A stretch of DNA of 64,000 nt from Gramella sp. AN32 (GCF_023718305.1 NZ_QEYO01000001.1:62001-126000), one strand, 5' to 3'. Positions 26,833 through 35,715 are shown, numbered from the stretch's first letter. Translations and numbers: made by a program. Notes: generated by a model not told the origin, from the letters alone.

Positions 26833-29145
26833 ATGTCTCAACAAAAAGATGATAACAAGAAAGAGGACACTTCAGCAGAGGAACCCAAAAAATCTGTAAC
26901 TAATTCAGGAACAGATAATTCAGCTGAAAAAAATCCAAAAATGGAGGCTGAACCTGTTGATGACCAACCAGATACAAAAATTGAAGATTCTAAGGAAACT
27001 GAAACAGATCCAAATCATCTGGAAGATGCGATGGTAGATGAAGCGGCTTCCGGTGAAGCTACGTCAAACAGAAAATCTAAAGAACATAACAATCCTGAGG
27101 AAGATCCTTATAAAGACCTGGAAGATGATGCAGGAAATCCTGAAAATCCATTTTTTAAAGAACCGGAAGTTTTAAAAGAAGAAGCTAAAACTGAAGAAAA
27201 AAAAGAACCTCAGGAAGATTCAACCGATCATGAAGACGCGATGCTTTCAGAAGCAGATTCAAAAAAAGATAAGACTAAAAAGGATGAAGATGATGAAGAT
27301 TTAGACAGCGAAATAGGCCATGCGGTAGTGCAGGAAAATAAAAAATCCAATAAATCCCACCAGGATGATATGGATAATGCCGTAGCTGAAGACAGTGAAG
27401 ACGAAACGGCTACCGCACGTCATGATATTGAGAAAAAAGATTATCATTCCATGACCAAGGAGCAATTGACCGAGGAATTGGAGAAATTGCTGAAAAACGA
27501 GAAAATTCAGGCTATTAAAGAGCATGTGGCAGAAATACGAACTGAATTTAATGCCAAGTTTGACGAAGAACTGGAAGAGAAAAAAGAAGATTTTTTAGCT
27601 GAAGGCGGAAATATTATTGACTTCCACTACTCTACGCCACTTCAGAAAAGATTTAATACGGCATATTTCAATTATCGTGAACAACGCAATAATTATTACC
27701 GCCGACTAAAAAAAGACCTCAACGAAAACCTGAACCGTCGTTTGGAGCTTATTGAAGAATTGAAAGGTTTATTGGGGGTAGAAGAAAATATCAATACTAC
27801 CTACAATCATTTTAAGGATATTCAGGACAAATGGAAAACTGCAGGTCCTATCCCCCGTGATAAGTATAACACGGTGTGGAATACTTACCACCACCATGTA
27901 GAAAATTTCTATGATTTCCTGCATTTGAACAGGGAGTTTCGGGATATGGATTTCAAATACAATCTCGAGCAAAAGCTAAAAGTAATTAATCGCGCAGAAG
28001 AACTTTCCCAGGAAAATGATGTGAACCGGGCTTTTCGTGAGTTGCAGATGCTGCATAAAATGTGGAAAGAAGAGTTAGGTCCTGTTGAAAAACAATATCG
28101 GGATGATATTTGGGAGCGCTTCAGCAAAGCCACCAAAGATCTTCATGATAAAAGGCAGGATTATTATAATAATCTTGAAGAGCATTACGAAAAGAACTGG
28201 GAGAATAAAATGCGCATTGTTGAGCAGATCAAAGAAATTGCTGAAAACGAGTATGATTCCCATAGCAAATGGCAACAACAAATCAAAAAAGTTGAAGCCT
28301 TACGTGATGAATTCTTTAAAGCAGGGAAAGTACCCAGGGCTAAAAATCAGGATACCTGGGATGCCTTTAAAGGAAATGTTCGCAAATTTAACCGCAATAA
28401 AAATGCGTACTATAAAAATCTGAAAAAGGACCAGTATGACAACCTTGAAAAGAAAAAAGAACTCATCAAAATCGCCCAGGAAAACAAAGACAGTGACGAT
28501 TTTAAAACAGTAACTCCTTTGATGAAAAAGGTGCAAACCGATTGGAAAAAGATTGGCCACGTACCCAGAAAGGATAGTGATAAAATCTGGAAAGAATTTA
28601 AAGCAGCCTGTAACTTCTATTTTGACCGTATGCACAGTCAAAAAGATGAAGAGAATAAAGAGGAAATGGATGCTTTTGATGCTAAAAAAGAGATCCTGGA
28701 CAGCCTTAAGGGAATGGAACTTTCCGGGAAAAAGAAAGAAGATTTGGCAAAAATTAAAGAAAAGATCAATGCCTGGAAAGAGGTTGGACGAGTGCCTTAC
28801 AATAAGCGATTTATTGAAGGAAAGTTCAATAAAACACTTGATCAGCTTTTCAATAAACTGGATGTTGATAATACCAAAGCTGAAATGATGAAATACGAAA
28901 ACAAGATCCAGGCTTTGGATGATGCTGATGATGATAAAAAAATTAGGAATGAGCATTATTTCCTAACTAAAAAGATCGAGGAAACAAAAGCTGAAATTAG
29001 ACAGTTAGAAAACAACCTGCAGTTTTTTTCTAATGTAGATGATGCAAATCCTTTAGTACAGGACGTTCATAAAAATATTGCTAATCACAAGGCAGATCTT
29101 GAAGTATGGCAGGAAAAGCTGAGACAGGTAAAAACCCTTTACTAG
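26833..29145 (+). CDS. DUF349 repeat protein with acidic disordered N-terminus
   Basis: A 770-residue cytoplasmic protein. The first ~200 residues are highly acidic and low-complexity, with three spaced copies of an (E/Q)DAM-type motif (LEDAMVDEA, HEDAMLSEA, HQDDMDNAV). Then come about five tandem ~75-residue DUF349 repeats, each containing a W-K/x-x-G-x-(I/V)-P-R core (DKWKTAGPIPRD, DWKKIGHVPRK, AWKEVGRVPYNK). The C-terminus is coiled-coil. DUF349 proteins occur widely in Bacteroidota and their role is unresolved. ATG 26833 (MSQQKDD) is preferred to the TTG nine bases upstream. Confidence 0.82.
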   Translation: MSQQKDDNKKEDTSAEEPKKSVTNSGTDNSAEKNPKMEAEPVDDQPDTKIEDSKETETDPNHLEDAMVDEAASGEATSNRKSKEHNNPEEDPYKDLEDDAGNPENPFFKEPEVLKEEAKTEEKKEPQEDSTDHEDAMLSEADSKKDKTKKDEDDEDLDSEIGHAVVQENKKSNKSHQDDMDNAVAEDSEDETATARHDIEKKDYHSMTKEQLTEELEKLLKNEKIQAIKEHVAEIRTEFNAKFDEELEEKKEDFLAEGGNIIDFHYSTPLQKRFNTAYFNYREQRNNYYRRLKKDLNENLNRRLELIEELKGLLGVEENINTTYNHFKDIQDKWKTAGPIPRDKYNTVWNTYHHHVENFYDFLHLNREFRDMDFKYNLEQKLKVINRAEELSQENDVNRAFRELQMLHKMWKEELGPVEKQYRDDIWERFSKATKDLHDKRQDYYNNLEEHYEKNWENKMRIVEQIKEIAENEYDSHSKWQQQIKKVEALRDEFFKAGKVPRAKNQDTWDAFKGNVRKFNRNKNAYYKNLKKDQYDNLEKKKELIKIAQENKDSDDFKTVTPLMKKVQTDWKKIGHVPRKDSDKIWKEFKAACNFYFDRMHSQKDEENKEEMDAFDAKKEILDSLKGMELSGKKKEDLAKIKEKINAWKEVGRVPYNKRFIEGKFNKTLDQLFNKLDVDNTKAEMMKYENKIQALDDADDDKKIRNEHYFLTKKIEETKAEIRQLENNLQFFSNVDDANPLVQDVHKNIANHKADLEVWQEKLRQVKTLY

Positions 29146-29160
29146 AAGCCTAGATATCTT

Positions 29161-29193
29161 AAAAAAAAGCCTGAATTATTTCAGGCTTTTTTT
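29161..29193. terminator. Bidirectional terminator overlapping the mazG stop
   Basis: Stem GCCTGAA/TTCAGGC (29169-29175/29180-29186) with flanking A8 and T7 runs. The mazG stop codon (TGA, complement of 29181-29183) sits inside the stem. Confidence 0.85.
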
Positions 29194-29954
29194 GCTTCAT
29201 CCCAAAACACATCCATTTCGGCAAGTGTCATGTCTTTTAAAGCTTTGTTGTTTTCAGCAGCTTTATTTTCTAAATACTGAAAACGCTTTATAAACTTCTT
29301 ATTGGTTCGTTCTAAAGCATTTTCCGGATCTACTTTTAGAAACCGGGCATAATTGATCATGGAAAACAAAACGTCACCAAATTCAGCTTCAATTTCCTGC
29401 TGATTGTTTTCATTTACTTCATGCTGAAGTTCTTCCAGTTCTTCCTTTAGTTTCTCAAAAACCTGTCGTGGCTCTTCCCAATCAAAACCTACCCCGGCAA
29501 CTTTATCCTGAATTCTATTCGCTTTGACCAATGCCGGCAGGGATTTCGGAACTCCTTCGAGTACACTCTTTTTACCTTCCTTCAGCTTTAAATTTTCCCA
29601 GTTTCGCTTAACATCTTCTTCATTTTCAACCTCTACATCTCCGTAGATATGCGGGTGGCGACTTATTAATTTGTCAGAGATTGAATTCGCCACATCGGCA
29701 ATGTCAAAATCATTGGTTTCACTTCCAATCTTCGCATAAAAAACAAGATGAAGCAATACATCGCCAAGTTCCTTTTTAATTTCTTCCATATCCCCGTCCA
29801 GAATGGCATCACCTAATTCATAAGTTTCCTCAATGGTGAGGTGCCTTAGCGATTCCATGGTTTGTTTACGATCCCATGGGCATTGTTCGCGTAACTCATC
29901 CATGATCGTAAGTAGGCGGTCTAAGGCTTTTAATTGCTCTTTTCTGAAGTTCAT
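29181..29954 (-). CDS. mazG: Nucleoside triphosphate pyrophosphohydrolase MazG
   Basis: A 257-residue double-domain MazG. Domain 1 has LREQCPWDRKQTMESL, then EETYELGDAI and KELGDVLLHLVFYAKI (EExxE and ExxD magnesium ligands). Domain 2 repeats the pattern in FEKLKEELEEL and AEFGDVLFSMINYAR. The enzyme cleaves NTPs to NMP and pyrophosphate, cleaning damaged nucleotides and tuning the stringent response. It stands alone with a short upstream leader. Confidence 0.95.
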   Translation of the reverse strand: MNFRKEQLKALDRLLTIMDELREQCPWDRKQTMESLRHLTIEETYELGDAILDGDMEEIKKELGDVLLHLVFYAKIGSETNDFDIADVANSISDKLISRHPHIYGDVEVENEEDVKRNWENLKLKEGKKSVLEGVPKSLPALVKANRIQDKVAGVGFDWEEPRQVFEKLKEELEELQHEVNENNQQEIEAEFGDVLFSMINYARFLKVDPENALERTNKKFIKRFQYLENKAAENNKALKDMTLAEMDVFWDEAKKA

Positions 29955-29970
29955 ACAGGAAAATTTAGAG

Positions 29971-29978
29971 CAAAAATA
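29971..29978 (-). promoter_or_regulatory. -7 box for mazG
   Basis: TATTTTTG on the minus strand, 16 bases before the ATG. No clear -33 TTG. Confidence 0.5.
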
Positions 29979-30012
29979 AGATTTTGAAACTGGGGAAATA
30001 TATTCTTGTGTA

Positions 30013-30450
30013 TTAATCTATACGGGAATATTTATAAAGACAATCTTCAATACAACCGGGTAAACTTAGGATCATTTGTCTATTGTAGAAAGAAATCATA
30101 TTAAAGGCAACCGTCTTTTCTGTAATTTCTTCATTCTGGGATAATTCACAATCGTAATGAAGAATAAGCAGATCATCTTCCAGTAAGAAATTTTCTCCTG
30201 TACAGTCCTGTATGGAATTAGTGGTAAAAGTACCATCAGCCTGAAAAGTAAAACTTGCACCATTAGAAATAGTCTCCCAGTTAGCTTCCCCTCCAGAACT
30301 AATAGAGGTTTCCGTTAGTTTCCAGGAACCGGCAAGATTTGAGGAGGTGAAATCTACTACCTGTAAGGCTTCTTCTGCTTTCTCATCTTTTTCACAGGAA
30401 ATCAACGTAATAGTGAGAAGAATTGCGATGGATGTCAAAATTTTATTCAT
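30013..30450 (-). CDS. Lipocalin-like lipoprotein
   Basis: A 145-residue lipoprotein with lipobox TLISC (Cys near residue 19). The mature part begins with a charged linker and then NLAGSWKLTETS, a typical start of Bacteroidota lipocalin-like domains. It has strand-rich sequence with SFTFQADGTFTTNS. Four further Cys lie in the mature region (CTGE, DCEL, PGCIEDC), allowing disulphides. Similar in plan to the lipoprotein at 59.3 kb. Function unknown. Confidence 0.75.
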   Translation of the reverse strand: MNKILTSIAILLTITLISCEKDEKAEEALQVVDFTSSNLAGSWKLTETSISSGGEANWETISNGASFTFQADGTFTTNSIQDCTGENFLLEDDLLILHYDCELSQNEEITEKTVAFNMISFYNRQMILSLPGCIEDCLYKYSRID

Positions 30451-30535
30451 AATTAATAGTTAGTTTTTTGATAGATGGGAGAATGATGGATTAGTTGCGT
30501 TAATAATTATTTTTATTTCTGAACTAGTAAATTTC

Positions 30536-30566
30536 AAAAAAAAAGCTCCTTATTTCTAAGGAGCTT
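30536..30566 (-). terminator. Terminator of tRNA-His
   Basis: On the minus strand a perfect 10-bp stem AAGCTCCTTA/TAAGGAGCTT with 4-base loop is followed by nine T. It lies just downstream of the tRNA. Confidence 0.85.
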
Positions 30567-30573
30567 CGAAAAA

Positions 30574-30649
30574 GGGTGAAAGACCGGGTTCGAACCGGCG
30601 ACCTCCTGAACCACAATCAGGCGCTCTAACCAACTGAGCTACAATCACC
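30574..30649 (-). tRNA. tRNA-His (anticodon GTG)
   Basis: The minus strand folds as a tRNA. The anticodon stem-loop is CCTGA TTGTGGT TCAGG with anticodon GTG, and the D arm begins GCTCAGTTGG. The T arm is GCCGG TTCGAAC CCGGT. An extra 5' G pairing with C73 (30649 with 30575) is the mark of tRNA-His. In the acceptor stem, pairs 5-68 and 6-67 are U-U mismatches. CCA is not encoded. A terminator follows. Confidence 0.95.
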
Positions 30650-30708
30650 ATTTATTAGCGGTGGCAAATGTAAGTTATTTCTATAATTTCCCAAAGAAAA
30701 AAATTCAA

Positions 30709-31425
30709 TTAAATAAGGTCGAAGATTGAATCTACGGCAACATTCCTATCTGTTATAAAACCTTCGGCGTGTTCCGTATTTATCAATCTTCCAAGATCTC
30801 TTGCCCGATAAGTAATGCTATCCAGAAAGTTACTGCTGGAAATGGGCGTATTTGGCTCTTTATTATCTTTATCGAAGAACTGCGATTTATAAGCCAAAAC
30901 AGATTCCACTTTTTTATCCATGTATCCGGAAATATCCACTACAAAATCAGGTTCCATATTTTTCCACTGGATATAATGGAAAACGTGCTTAGGTCTCCAT
31001 GCCTGCTGTTTATTTCCCTTCAGGATCGTTTCTATTTTACGAAGTCCGCTCAAAAAACAGGCTTCACTTACCAGCCTCGCTCCTTTCCCGTGATCTATAT
31101 GGCGATCATGAACGGCATTGCATAACACAATTTCCGGTTTATACCTTCTAATAATCTTGATCACTTCAAGTTTATGCGCCGTATTATTTTCAAAGAAAGC
31201 ATCACTAAATTCCAGATTATGGCGCATGGAAACGCCTAGAATTTCAGCAGCATTTTTAGCTTCCTGATCTCTTATTTCCGCAGTTCCCCGGGTACCTAAT
31301 TCCCCTCGGGTTAGGTCGAGAATCCCAACTTTCTTCCCCCGGTCAACTTCTTTTGCAATAGTGCCTGAGCAGCTTAGCTCCACATCATCAGGATGCGAAC
31401 CCACTGCCAGTATATCTAATTTCAT
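30709..31425 (-). CDS. bshB1: Bacillithiol biosynthesis deacetylase BshB1
   Basis: A 238-residue LmbE-like zinc deacetylase. Motifs are VGSHPDDVELSCSG near residue 8 (zinc ligands His and Asp), DLTRGELGTRG near 37 and HDRHIDHGKGA near 105 (catalytic and zinc His). It removes the acetyl group from GlcNAc-malate to make the amine joined to cysteine in bacillithiol, a low-molecular-weight thiol. It starts one base after the stop of cystathionine gamma-synthase, so a cysteine-supply gene and a thiol gene share a transcript. Confidence 0.92.
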   Translation of the reverse strand: MKLDILAVGSHPDDVELSCSGTIAKEVDRGKKVGILDLTRGELGTRGTAEIRDQEAKNAAEILGVSMRHNLEFSDAFFENNTAHKLEVIKIIRRYKPEIVLCNAVHDRHIDHGKGARLVSEACFLSGLRKIETILKGNKQQAWRPKHVFHYIQWKNMEPDFVVDISGYMDKKVESVLAYKSQFFDKDNKEPNTPISSSNFLDSITYRARDLGRLINTEHAEGFITDRNVAVDSIFDLI

Positions 31426-31426
31426 A

Positions 31427-32584
31427 TTATGATTGGTTGGTTATGGTTTTTAAACTTTGGTTGATATCATCCATTAGATCTTCCGTATCTTCAATACCTA
31501 CTGAAAACCTAAGTAAACCATCCTTAATATTTTGCTTGGCCCTGTCTTCTTCAGTCAATAAAGCATGAGAAGTTTTAGTGGGCAGTAAAATAGTACTTTC
31601 CACGCCGGCAAGGCTCATCGAAGGTTTAATGAGATTCAAGTTTTTCATAAATGCCGAAGCGTCTAAACCCTCTTTCAATTCAAATGAAAGCATTCCGCCG
31701 AAACCATGCATTTGTTCTTTGGCAATATCGTAACCTGGGTGCGATTCCAAACCCGGATAATATACTTTTTCAATTTGATGATGGCCCATGAGAAATTCTG
31801 CAAGCCTCATGGCATTTTCATTTTGGGCTTTCACCCGGATGCCCATCGTTTTCAAACTTCTTTCCAAGAGCCAAACCGTATAATCGCTCAGGCTACCCCC
31901 AAAATTTTTAGCCAATTGAAAAATTTGATTTATTTGACCTTCAGAAGCAACCACTGCACCGGCAAGAATATCACTATGACCACCCATATATTTTGTTGCG
32001 GAATGAATCACAATATCGATCCCCAGATCTATGGGGTTCTGATTTACCGGCGAGGCAAATGTATTATCGATCATACTCACCAATCCATGCTTTTGAGCAA
32101 TTTCGGCTACAGCTTTAAGATTGGTAATTTGGAGCAAAGGATTTGAAGGTGTTTCTACGTAAATTACCTTTGTATTCGATTTGATTTCAGCTTCAAGATC
32201 GTCTGGCTGACAGGTTTTCGCAAAAGAATATTCGATGCCGAATTTTGTAAATTCTTCATTCACCAAATTACTGGTTCCCCCATAAAGGGCATCCTGAAAA
32301 ACCACATGATCTCCTTTTTGCAAAAAGGCCATAAGTGAAGTACTTACCGCAGCCATTCCGCTACCAAATATCAATGCAGCTTCTCCGTGTTCCAAAGCAG
32401 CGATTTTCTTGGCAAGCGCAACCTGGTTAGGCGTATTGAAATATCGTGGGTATCTTTTAACCTCCACATCTTCGAAAGCATAAGAAGTAGACATATAGAG
32501 CGGTGAAACAGCTCCTTTATATTCAGAATCTTTTAATTCACCAACATGTGTACATATAGTGTTGATGCCTTTATATTTACTCAT
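31427..32584 (-). CDS. Cystathionine gamma-synthase/lyase-type PLP enzyme
   Basis: A 385-residue Cys/Met-metabolism PLP enzyme. It has SPLYMSTSYAFED at the N-terminus, RYFNTPNQVALAKKIAALE, FGSGMAAVS and the Schiff-base Lys motif IHSATKYMGGHSD near residue 205. Family members make or break cystathionine or homocysteine; sequence alone does not separate synthase from lyase. It lies one base upstream of bshB1 and probably leads the operon. Upstream 176 bases contain no gene, and I see no exact promoter box. Confidence 0.9.
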   Translation of the reverse strand: MSKYKGINTICTHVGELKDSEYKGAVSPLYMSTSYAFEDVEVKRYPRYFNTPNQVALAKKIAALEHGEAALIFGSGMAAVSTSLMAFLQKGDHVVFQDALYGGTSNLVNEEFTKFGIEYSFAKTCQPDDLEAEIKSNTKVIYVETPSNPLLQITNLKAVAEIAQKHGLVSMIDNTFASPVNQNPIDLGIDIVIHSATKYMGGHSDILAGAVVASEGQINQIFQLAKNFGGSLSDYTVWLLERSLKTMGIRVKAQNENAMRLAEFLMGHHQIEKVYYPGLESHPGYDIAKEQMHGFGGMLSFELKEGLDASAFMKNLNLIKPSMSLAGVESTILLPTKTSHALLTEEDRAKQNIKDGLLRFSVGIEDTEDLMDDINQSLKTITNQS

Positions 32585-32760
32585 AATTAGATTTTTGAAA
32601 AATAGAGCCGTAAGGTACTAAGAAATCTGTTAAAGTCCTTTCCTGAAAACAGCTTTAGCATTCAAGGCACACAGACGTTAATTAAAGTTAAACCTGTCTC
32701 AATCTCAAGGTAATGCCTGCTATTTTGGGTAACTTTCGAGTTGAATCAAAATTTGAATAA

Positions 32761-33807
32761 ATGAAGAATGTAAATGCATATGCGGCAAAATCTAACGATG
32801 CCGATTTAGAACCGTTTAATATTGAGAGAAGAGAAATTTTAGCAGATGATGTAAAGATCGAAATTGATTACTGCGGAGTTTGTCATAGTGATATACACCA
32901 GGTTAGAAACGACTGGGGAAACAGCCAATACCCCGTAGTCCCCGGGCATGAGATCATTGGCCGGGTTACTGAAGTTGGAAAAAATGTAAAAAATTATAAA
33001 AAGGGGGACCTTGTTGGCGTTGGCTGTATGGTAGATTCGTGCCAGGAATGTGCTTCATGTAAAGATGACCTGGAACAATATTGCGAAAAGGGGATGGTCG
33101 CTACATATAATGGAGAGGATAAACATCTTGGCGGACATACTTATGGCGGTTACTCCGAAGCTATCGTGGTAAAAGAAAATTTCGTTTTAAAAATACCAGA
33201 AAATCTAGATGCTAAGGCGGTTGCTCCTTTGCTTTGTGCAGGTATTACTACCTGGTCGCCTCTGAGACAGTGGAATGTTAAGAAAGGGGACAAAGTAGGA
33301 GTCGTAGGCCTTGGAGGCCTTGGCCATATGGGCGTAAAATTTGCCAGTGCCCTTGGCGCTCACACGGTAATGATCACAACGTCGCCTGGAAAAGCTGAGG
33401 ATGCTAAAAGGCTGGGCGCAGATGAAGTCCTAATTTCTAAAAATGAGGAGGAAATGAAAAAACATCAGGGGAGCTTTGACTTTATCCTGAATACTGTTCC
33501 TGTAGGTCACGACACCAACCCTTATATCAGTTTATTAAAACGCGATGCCACCATGACCCTTGTGGGAGCTATTGACGAAGTTGACATTCATGGAGGCGGC
33601 CTGGTTATGGGAAGAAAGAGACTTGCCGGTTCCTTGATTGGTGGAATTAAGGAAACCCAGGAAATGCTTGATTTTTGCGGGGAGCATGATATTGTTTCAG
33701 ATATTGAAATGATCGATATTCAGAATATTAATGAGGCCTATGAGCGGGTAGTAAATTCAGACGTAAAATATCGATTTGTGATCGATATGAAATCTTTAAA
33801 GAACTAG
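32761..33807 (+). CDS. Zinc-dependent NAD(P) alcohol dehydrogenase (YahK/CAD type)
   Basis: A 348-residue medium-chain dehydrogenase. The catalytic zinc site is CGVCHSDIHQ near residue 38 with GHEIIGRV near 62. The structural zinc Cys cluster is SCQECASCKDDLEQYC near 96-110, and the cofactor loop is VGLGGLGHMGVKFA. It reduces aldehydes, usually with NADPH. Weak boxes TAACTTTC (32730-32737) precede the ATG. The PH-domain gene follows after one base, so they are cotranscribed. Confidence 0.92.
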   Translation: MKNVNAYAAKSNDADLEPFNIERREILADDVKIEIDYCGVCHSDIHQVRNDWGNSQYPVVPGHEIIGRVTEVGKNVKNYKKGDLVGVGCMVDSCQECASCKDDLEQYCEKGMVATYNGEDKHLGGHTYGGYSEAIVVKENFVLKIPENLDAKAVAPLLCAGITTWSPLRQWNVKKGDKVGVVGLGGLGHMGVKFASALGAHTVMITTSPGKAEDAKRLGADEVLISKNEEEMKKHQGSFDFILNTVPVGHDTNPYISLLKRDATMTLVGAIDEVDIHGGGLVMGRKRLAGSLIGGIKETQEMLDFCGEHDIVSDIEMIDIQNINEAYERVVNSDVKYRFVIDMKSLKN

Positions 33808-33808
33808 T

Positions 33809-34186
33809 ATGAGTATACTGTCTTCGCTTTTAGGAAACGCCGGAGCTATAGAAAAAGGAACGCTTCAGAAGGAATATGGAAAATTATTGATCCCTTCTGA
33901 AGAGATAGAAGCCGGATTTAAAATTATCAGGGATACCTTTATTTTCACGAATAAACGCCTCATTTTAGTAGATGTTCAGGGCTTAACCGGAAGTAAAGTT
34001 GAATACTTTTCAGTTTTGTATAAAAGTATTACCCGCTTCAGCGTAGAAACTGCAGGTAGTTTTGATCTGGATGCTGAGTTAAAGATCTGGATCTCGGGAG
34101 AGCAAACACCTTCTATATCTAAGCGTTTTAACAAGAAAGTAGACATTTATGAAGTTCAGAAATTATTGGCGGAACACACGCTTTAG
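33809..34186 (+). CDS. Bacterial PH-domain protein
   Basis: A 125-residue protein matching the bacterial pleckstrin-homology fold (YvbH-like). Strand pattern includes DTFIFTNKRLILVDVQGLTG-like text and ends with a helix EVQKLLAEHT. No leader. Function is unknown in this family. It begins one base after the alcohol dehydrogenase stop. Confidence 0.75.
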   Translation: MSILSSLLGNAGAIEKGTLQKEYGKLLIPSEEIEAGFKIIRDTFIFTNKRLILVDVQGLTGSKVEYFSVLYKSITRFSVETAGSFDLDAELKIWISGEQTPSISKRFNKKVDIYEVQKLLAEHTL

Positions 34187-34198
34187 CTTTTAATGAAC

Positions 34199-34289
34199 GT
34201 CATCCTGAAATTTTTAAGAATCTTATTTTATATGATTAAGAAATTTATGAAAATAGTAAAGCAGACCCTGAAACAAGTTCAGGGTGATG
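34199..34289. repeat. Intergenic palindromic repeat (copy 1)
   Basis: GTCATCCTGAA at the left and TTCAGGGTGATG at the right form an inverted pair. The right end itself is a hairpin, ACCCTGAA-ACAAG-TTCAGGGT (34265-34285). A related unit is at 62719-62744 (22 of 26 bases identical to 34264-34289). No gene in this 290-base gap. Confidence 0.65.
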
Positions 34290-34345
34290 TTGTGCGATTA
34301 TGAATTTTCCCATGATTTTTAATCAGGATTTAAAGTGAGGAATTT

Positions 34346-34386
34346 AAAGCCACTTATCTAATTATAAATAGATGAGTGGCTTTTTT
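34346..34386 (+). terminator. Strong terminator, intergenic
   Basis: A 15-bp stem AAAGCCACTTATCTA/TAGATGAGTGGCTTT with one wobble and a following T run. It lies 160 bases after the PH-domain gene, so it may end that operon or a small RNA. Confidence 0.85.
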
Positions 34387-34430
34387 ATTTTAAAGAAGAA
34401 TAGAAAATGTATTATTTTAAGTTGAGTTTA

Positions 34431-34438
34431 TATCTTTG
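34431..34438 (+). promoter_or_regulatory. -7 box for hutI-hutG
   Basis: TATCTTTG, exact match to TAnnTTTG, 38 bases before the hutI ATG. No TTG at -33. Confidence 0.5.
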
Positions 34439-34476
34439 AATTGTTGCATTCATTGAACGATCAATCCCAATAAAAT

Positions 34477-35715
34477 ATGACTTTACTGCTAACCAATATC
34501 AAAGAACTACTGCAGGTAAGGGATCAGGACGTCCTTAAAGTTTCAGGAAGCGGGATGAAAATACTTCCTACCATCAAAAATGCATGGTTATTAATTGAAA
34601 ATGATACCATTGCTGATTTTGGCTCGATGGATAACTTACCGGAATTACACCCTGATAAAACTATAGATGCTGCAGGCAAGATCGTATTACCAACCTGGTG
34701 TGATTCCCATACACACCTGGTGTATGCAGGAAACCGCGAACAGGAGTTTGCTGACCGTATTAACGGACTTAGTTATGAAGAGATCGCCAGGCGTGGCGGG
34801 GGGATTTTAAATAGTGCCAAAACTTTACAAAATACTTCTGAGAATGACCTGTATACCCAATCTGCTCAAAGATTGGAAGAGATCATGAAAATGGGCACCG
34901 GGGCAGTTGAAATTAAATCCGGGTATGGTTTAACGGAAGATGCGGAATTAAAAATGCTACGGGTTATAAAAAAACTCAAACAGAATTATGATCTCCCTAT
35001 TAAATCTACTTTTCTAGGCGCACATGCTATTCCGCAGGAATTTAAAGCAGAACCAAAATTATATCTGGACCTGGTGATTGAAGAAATCCTGCCGGAAGTG
35101 GCGAGACAAAACTTAGCTGAATATATTGATATTTTTTGTGAAGAAGGATACTTTACTGTACAGGACACCAATCGTTTATTAAAAGCCGCAGCAAAATTCG
35201 GTTTAAAACCAAAGATTCACGTAAATCAATTTAATGCTATTGGAGGAATAAAGGCGGGAGTTGAGAATAATGCTTTAAGTGTAGATCATCTGGAGGTTTT
35301 GACAGAGGAAGATATTAAAGTTTTGCAAGGATCTGAAACGATGCCGGTGGCACTTCCCTCCTGCTCCCTATTTTTAAGCATACCTTATACCCCGGCAAGG
35401 GATCTTCTTGATGCCGGACTGCCTTTGGCCCTCGCGACCGATTATAATCCGGGCAGTACTCCCAGTGGAAATATGAACCTGGTTGTTTCCCTTGCTTGTA
35501 TAAAAATGAAAATGCTGCCGGAAGAAGCTATTAACGCTGCTACCATAAATGCTGCTTACGCAATGGAATTAAGTAAAACCCATGGAAGTATTACCAGGGG
35601 AAAAAAAGCAAATTTCATGGTCACCAAACCAATTCCATCTTATACCTATTTGCCTTATTCCTTTGGTTCCAATAATATAGAACAGGTTTATATAAACGGG
35701 AAAAGCATCATATAA
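34477..35715 (+). CDS. hutI: Imidazolonepropionase
   Basis: A 412-residue metal-dependent amidohydrolase that opens imidazolonepropionate in histidine breakdown. The metal site is CDSHTHLVYAGNRE near residue 77, with AVEIKSGYGLT, FLGAHAIP and ATDYNPGS (late Asp). It is cytosolic. The next gene, hutG, starts on the last base of its stop (TAATG), so the pair is coupled. hutU and hutH are not in this window. Confidence 0.95.
   Translation: MTLLLTNIKELLQVRDQDVLKVSGSGMKILPTIKNAWLLIENDTIADFGSMDNLPELHPDKTIDAAGKIVLPTWCDSHTHLVYAGNREQEFADRINGLSYEEIARRGGGILNSAKTLQNTSENDLYTQSAQRLEEIMKMGTGAVEIKSGYGLTEDAELKMLRVIKKLKQNYDLPIKSTFLGAHAIPQEFKAEPKLYLDLVIEEILPEVARQNLAEYIDIFCEEGYFTVQDTNRLLKAAAKFGLKPKIHVNQFNAIGGIKAGVENNALSVDHLEVLTEEDIKVLQGSETMPVALPSCSLFLSIPYTPARDLLDAGLPLALATDYNPGSTPSGNMNLVVSLACIKMKMLPEEAINAATINAAYAMELSKTHGSITRGKKANFMVTKPIPSYTYLPYSFGSNNIEQVYINGKSII

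Noticed and set aside
28300..28956. 218-codon reverse-strand frame opposite the DUF349 gene
   Set aside because: It is the complement of a Lys/Glu-rich coding region and yields a hydrophobic, low-complexity product.
31706..32146. 146-codon frame opposite cystathionine gamma-synthase
   Set aside because: Antisense shadow of a well-supported gene, no homology or leader.
34290..34430. Small RNA ending at the strong terminator (34346-34386)
   Set aside because: No good promoter box is seen directly upstream; the terminator may simply end the alcohol dehydrogenase operon.
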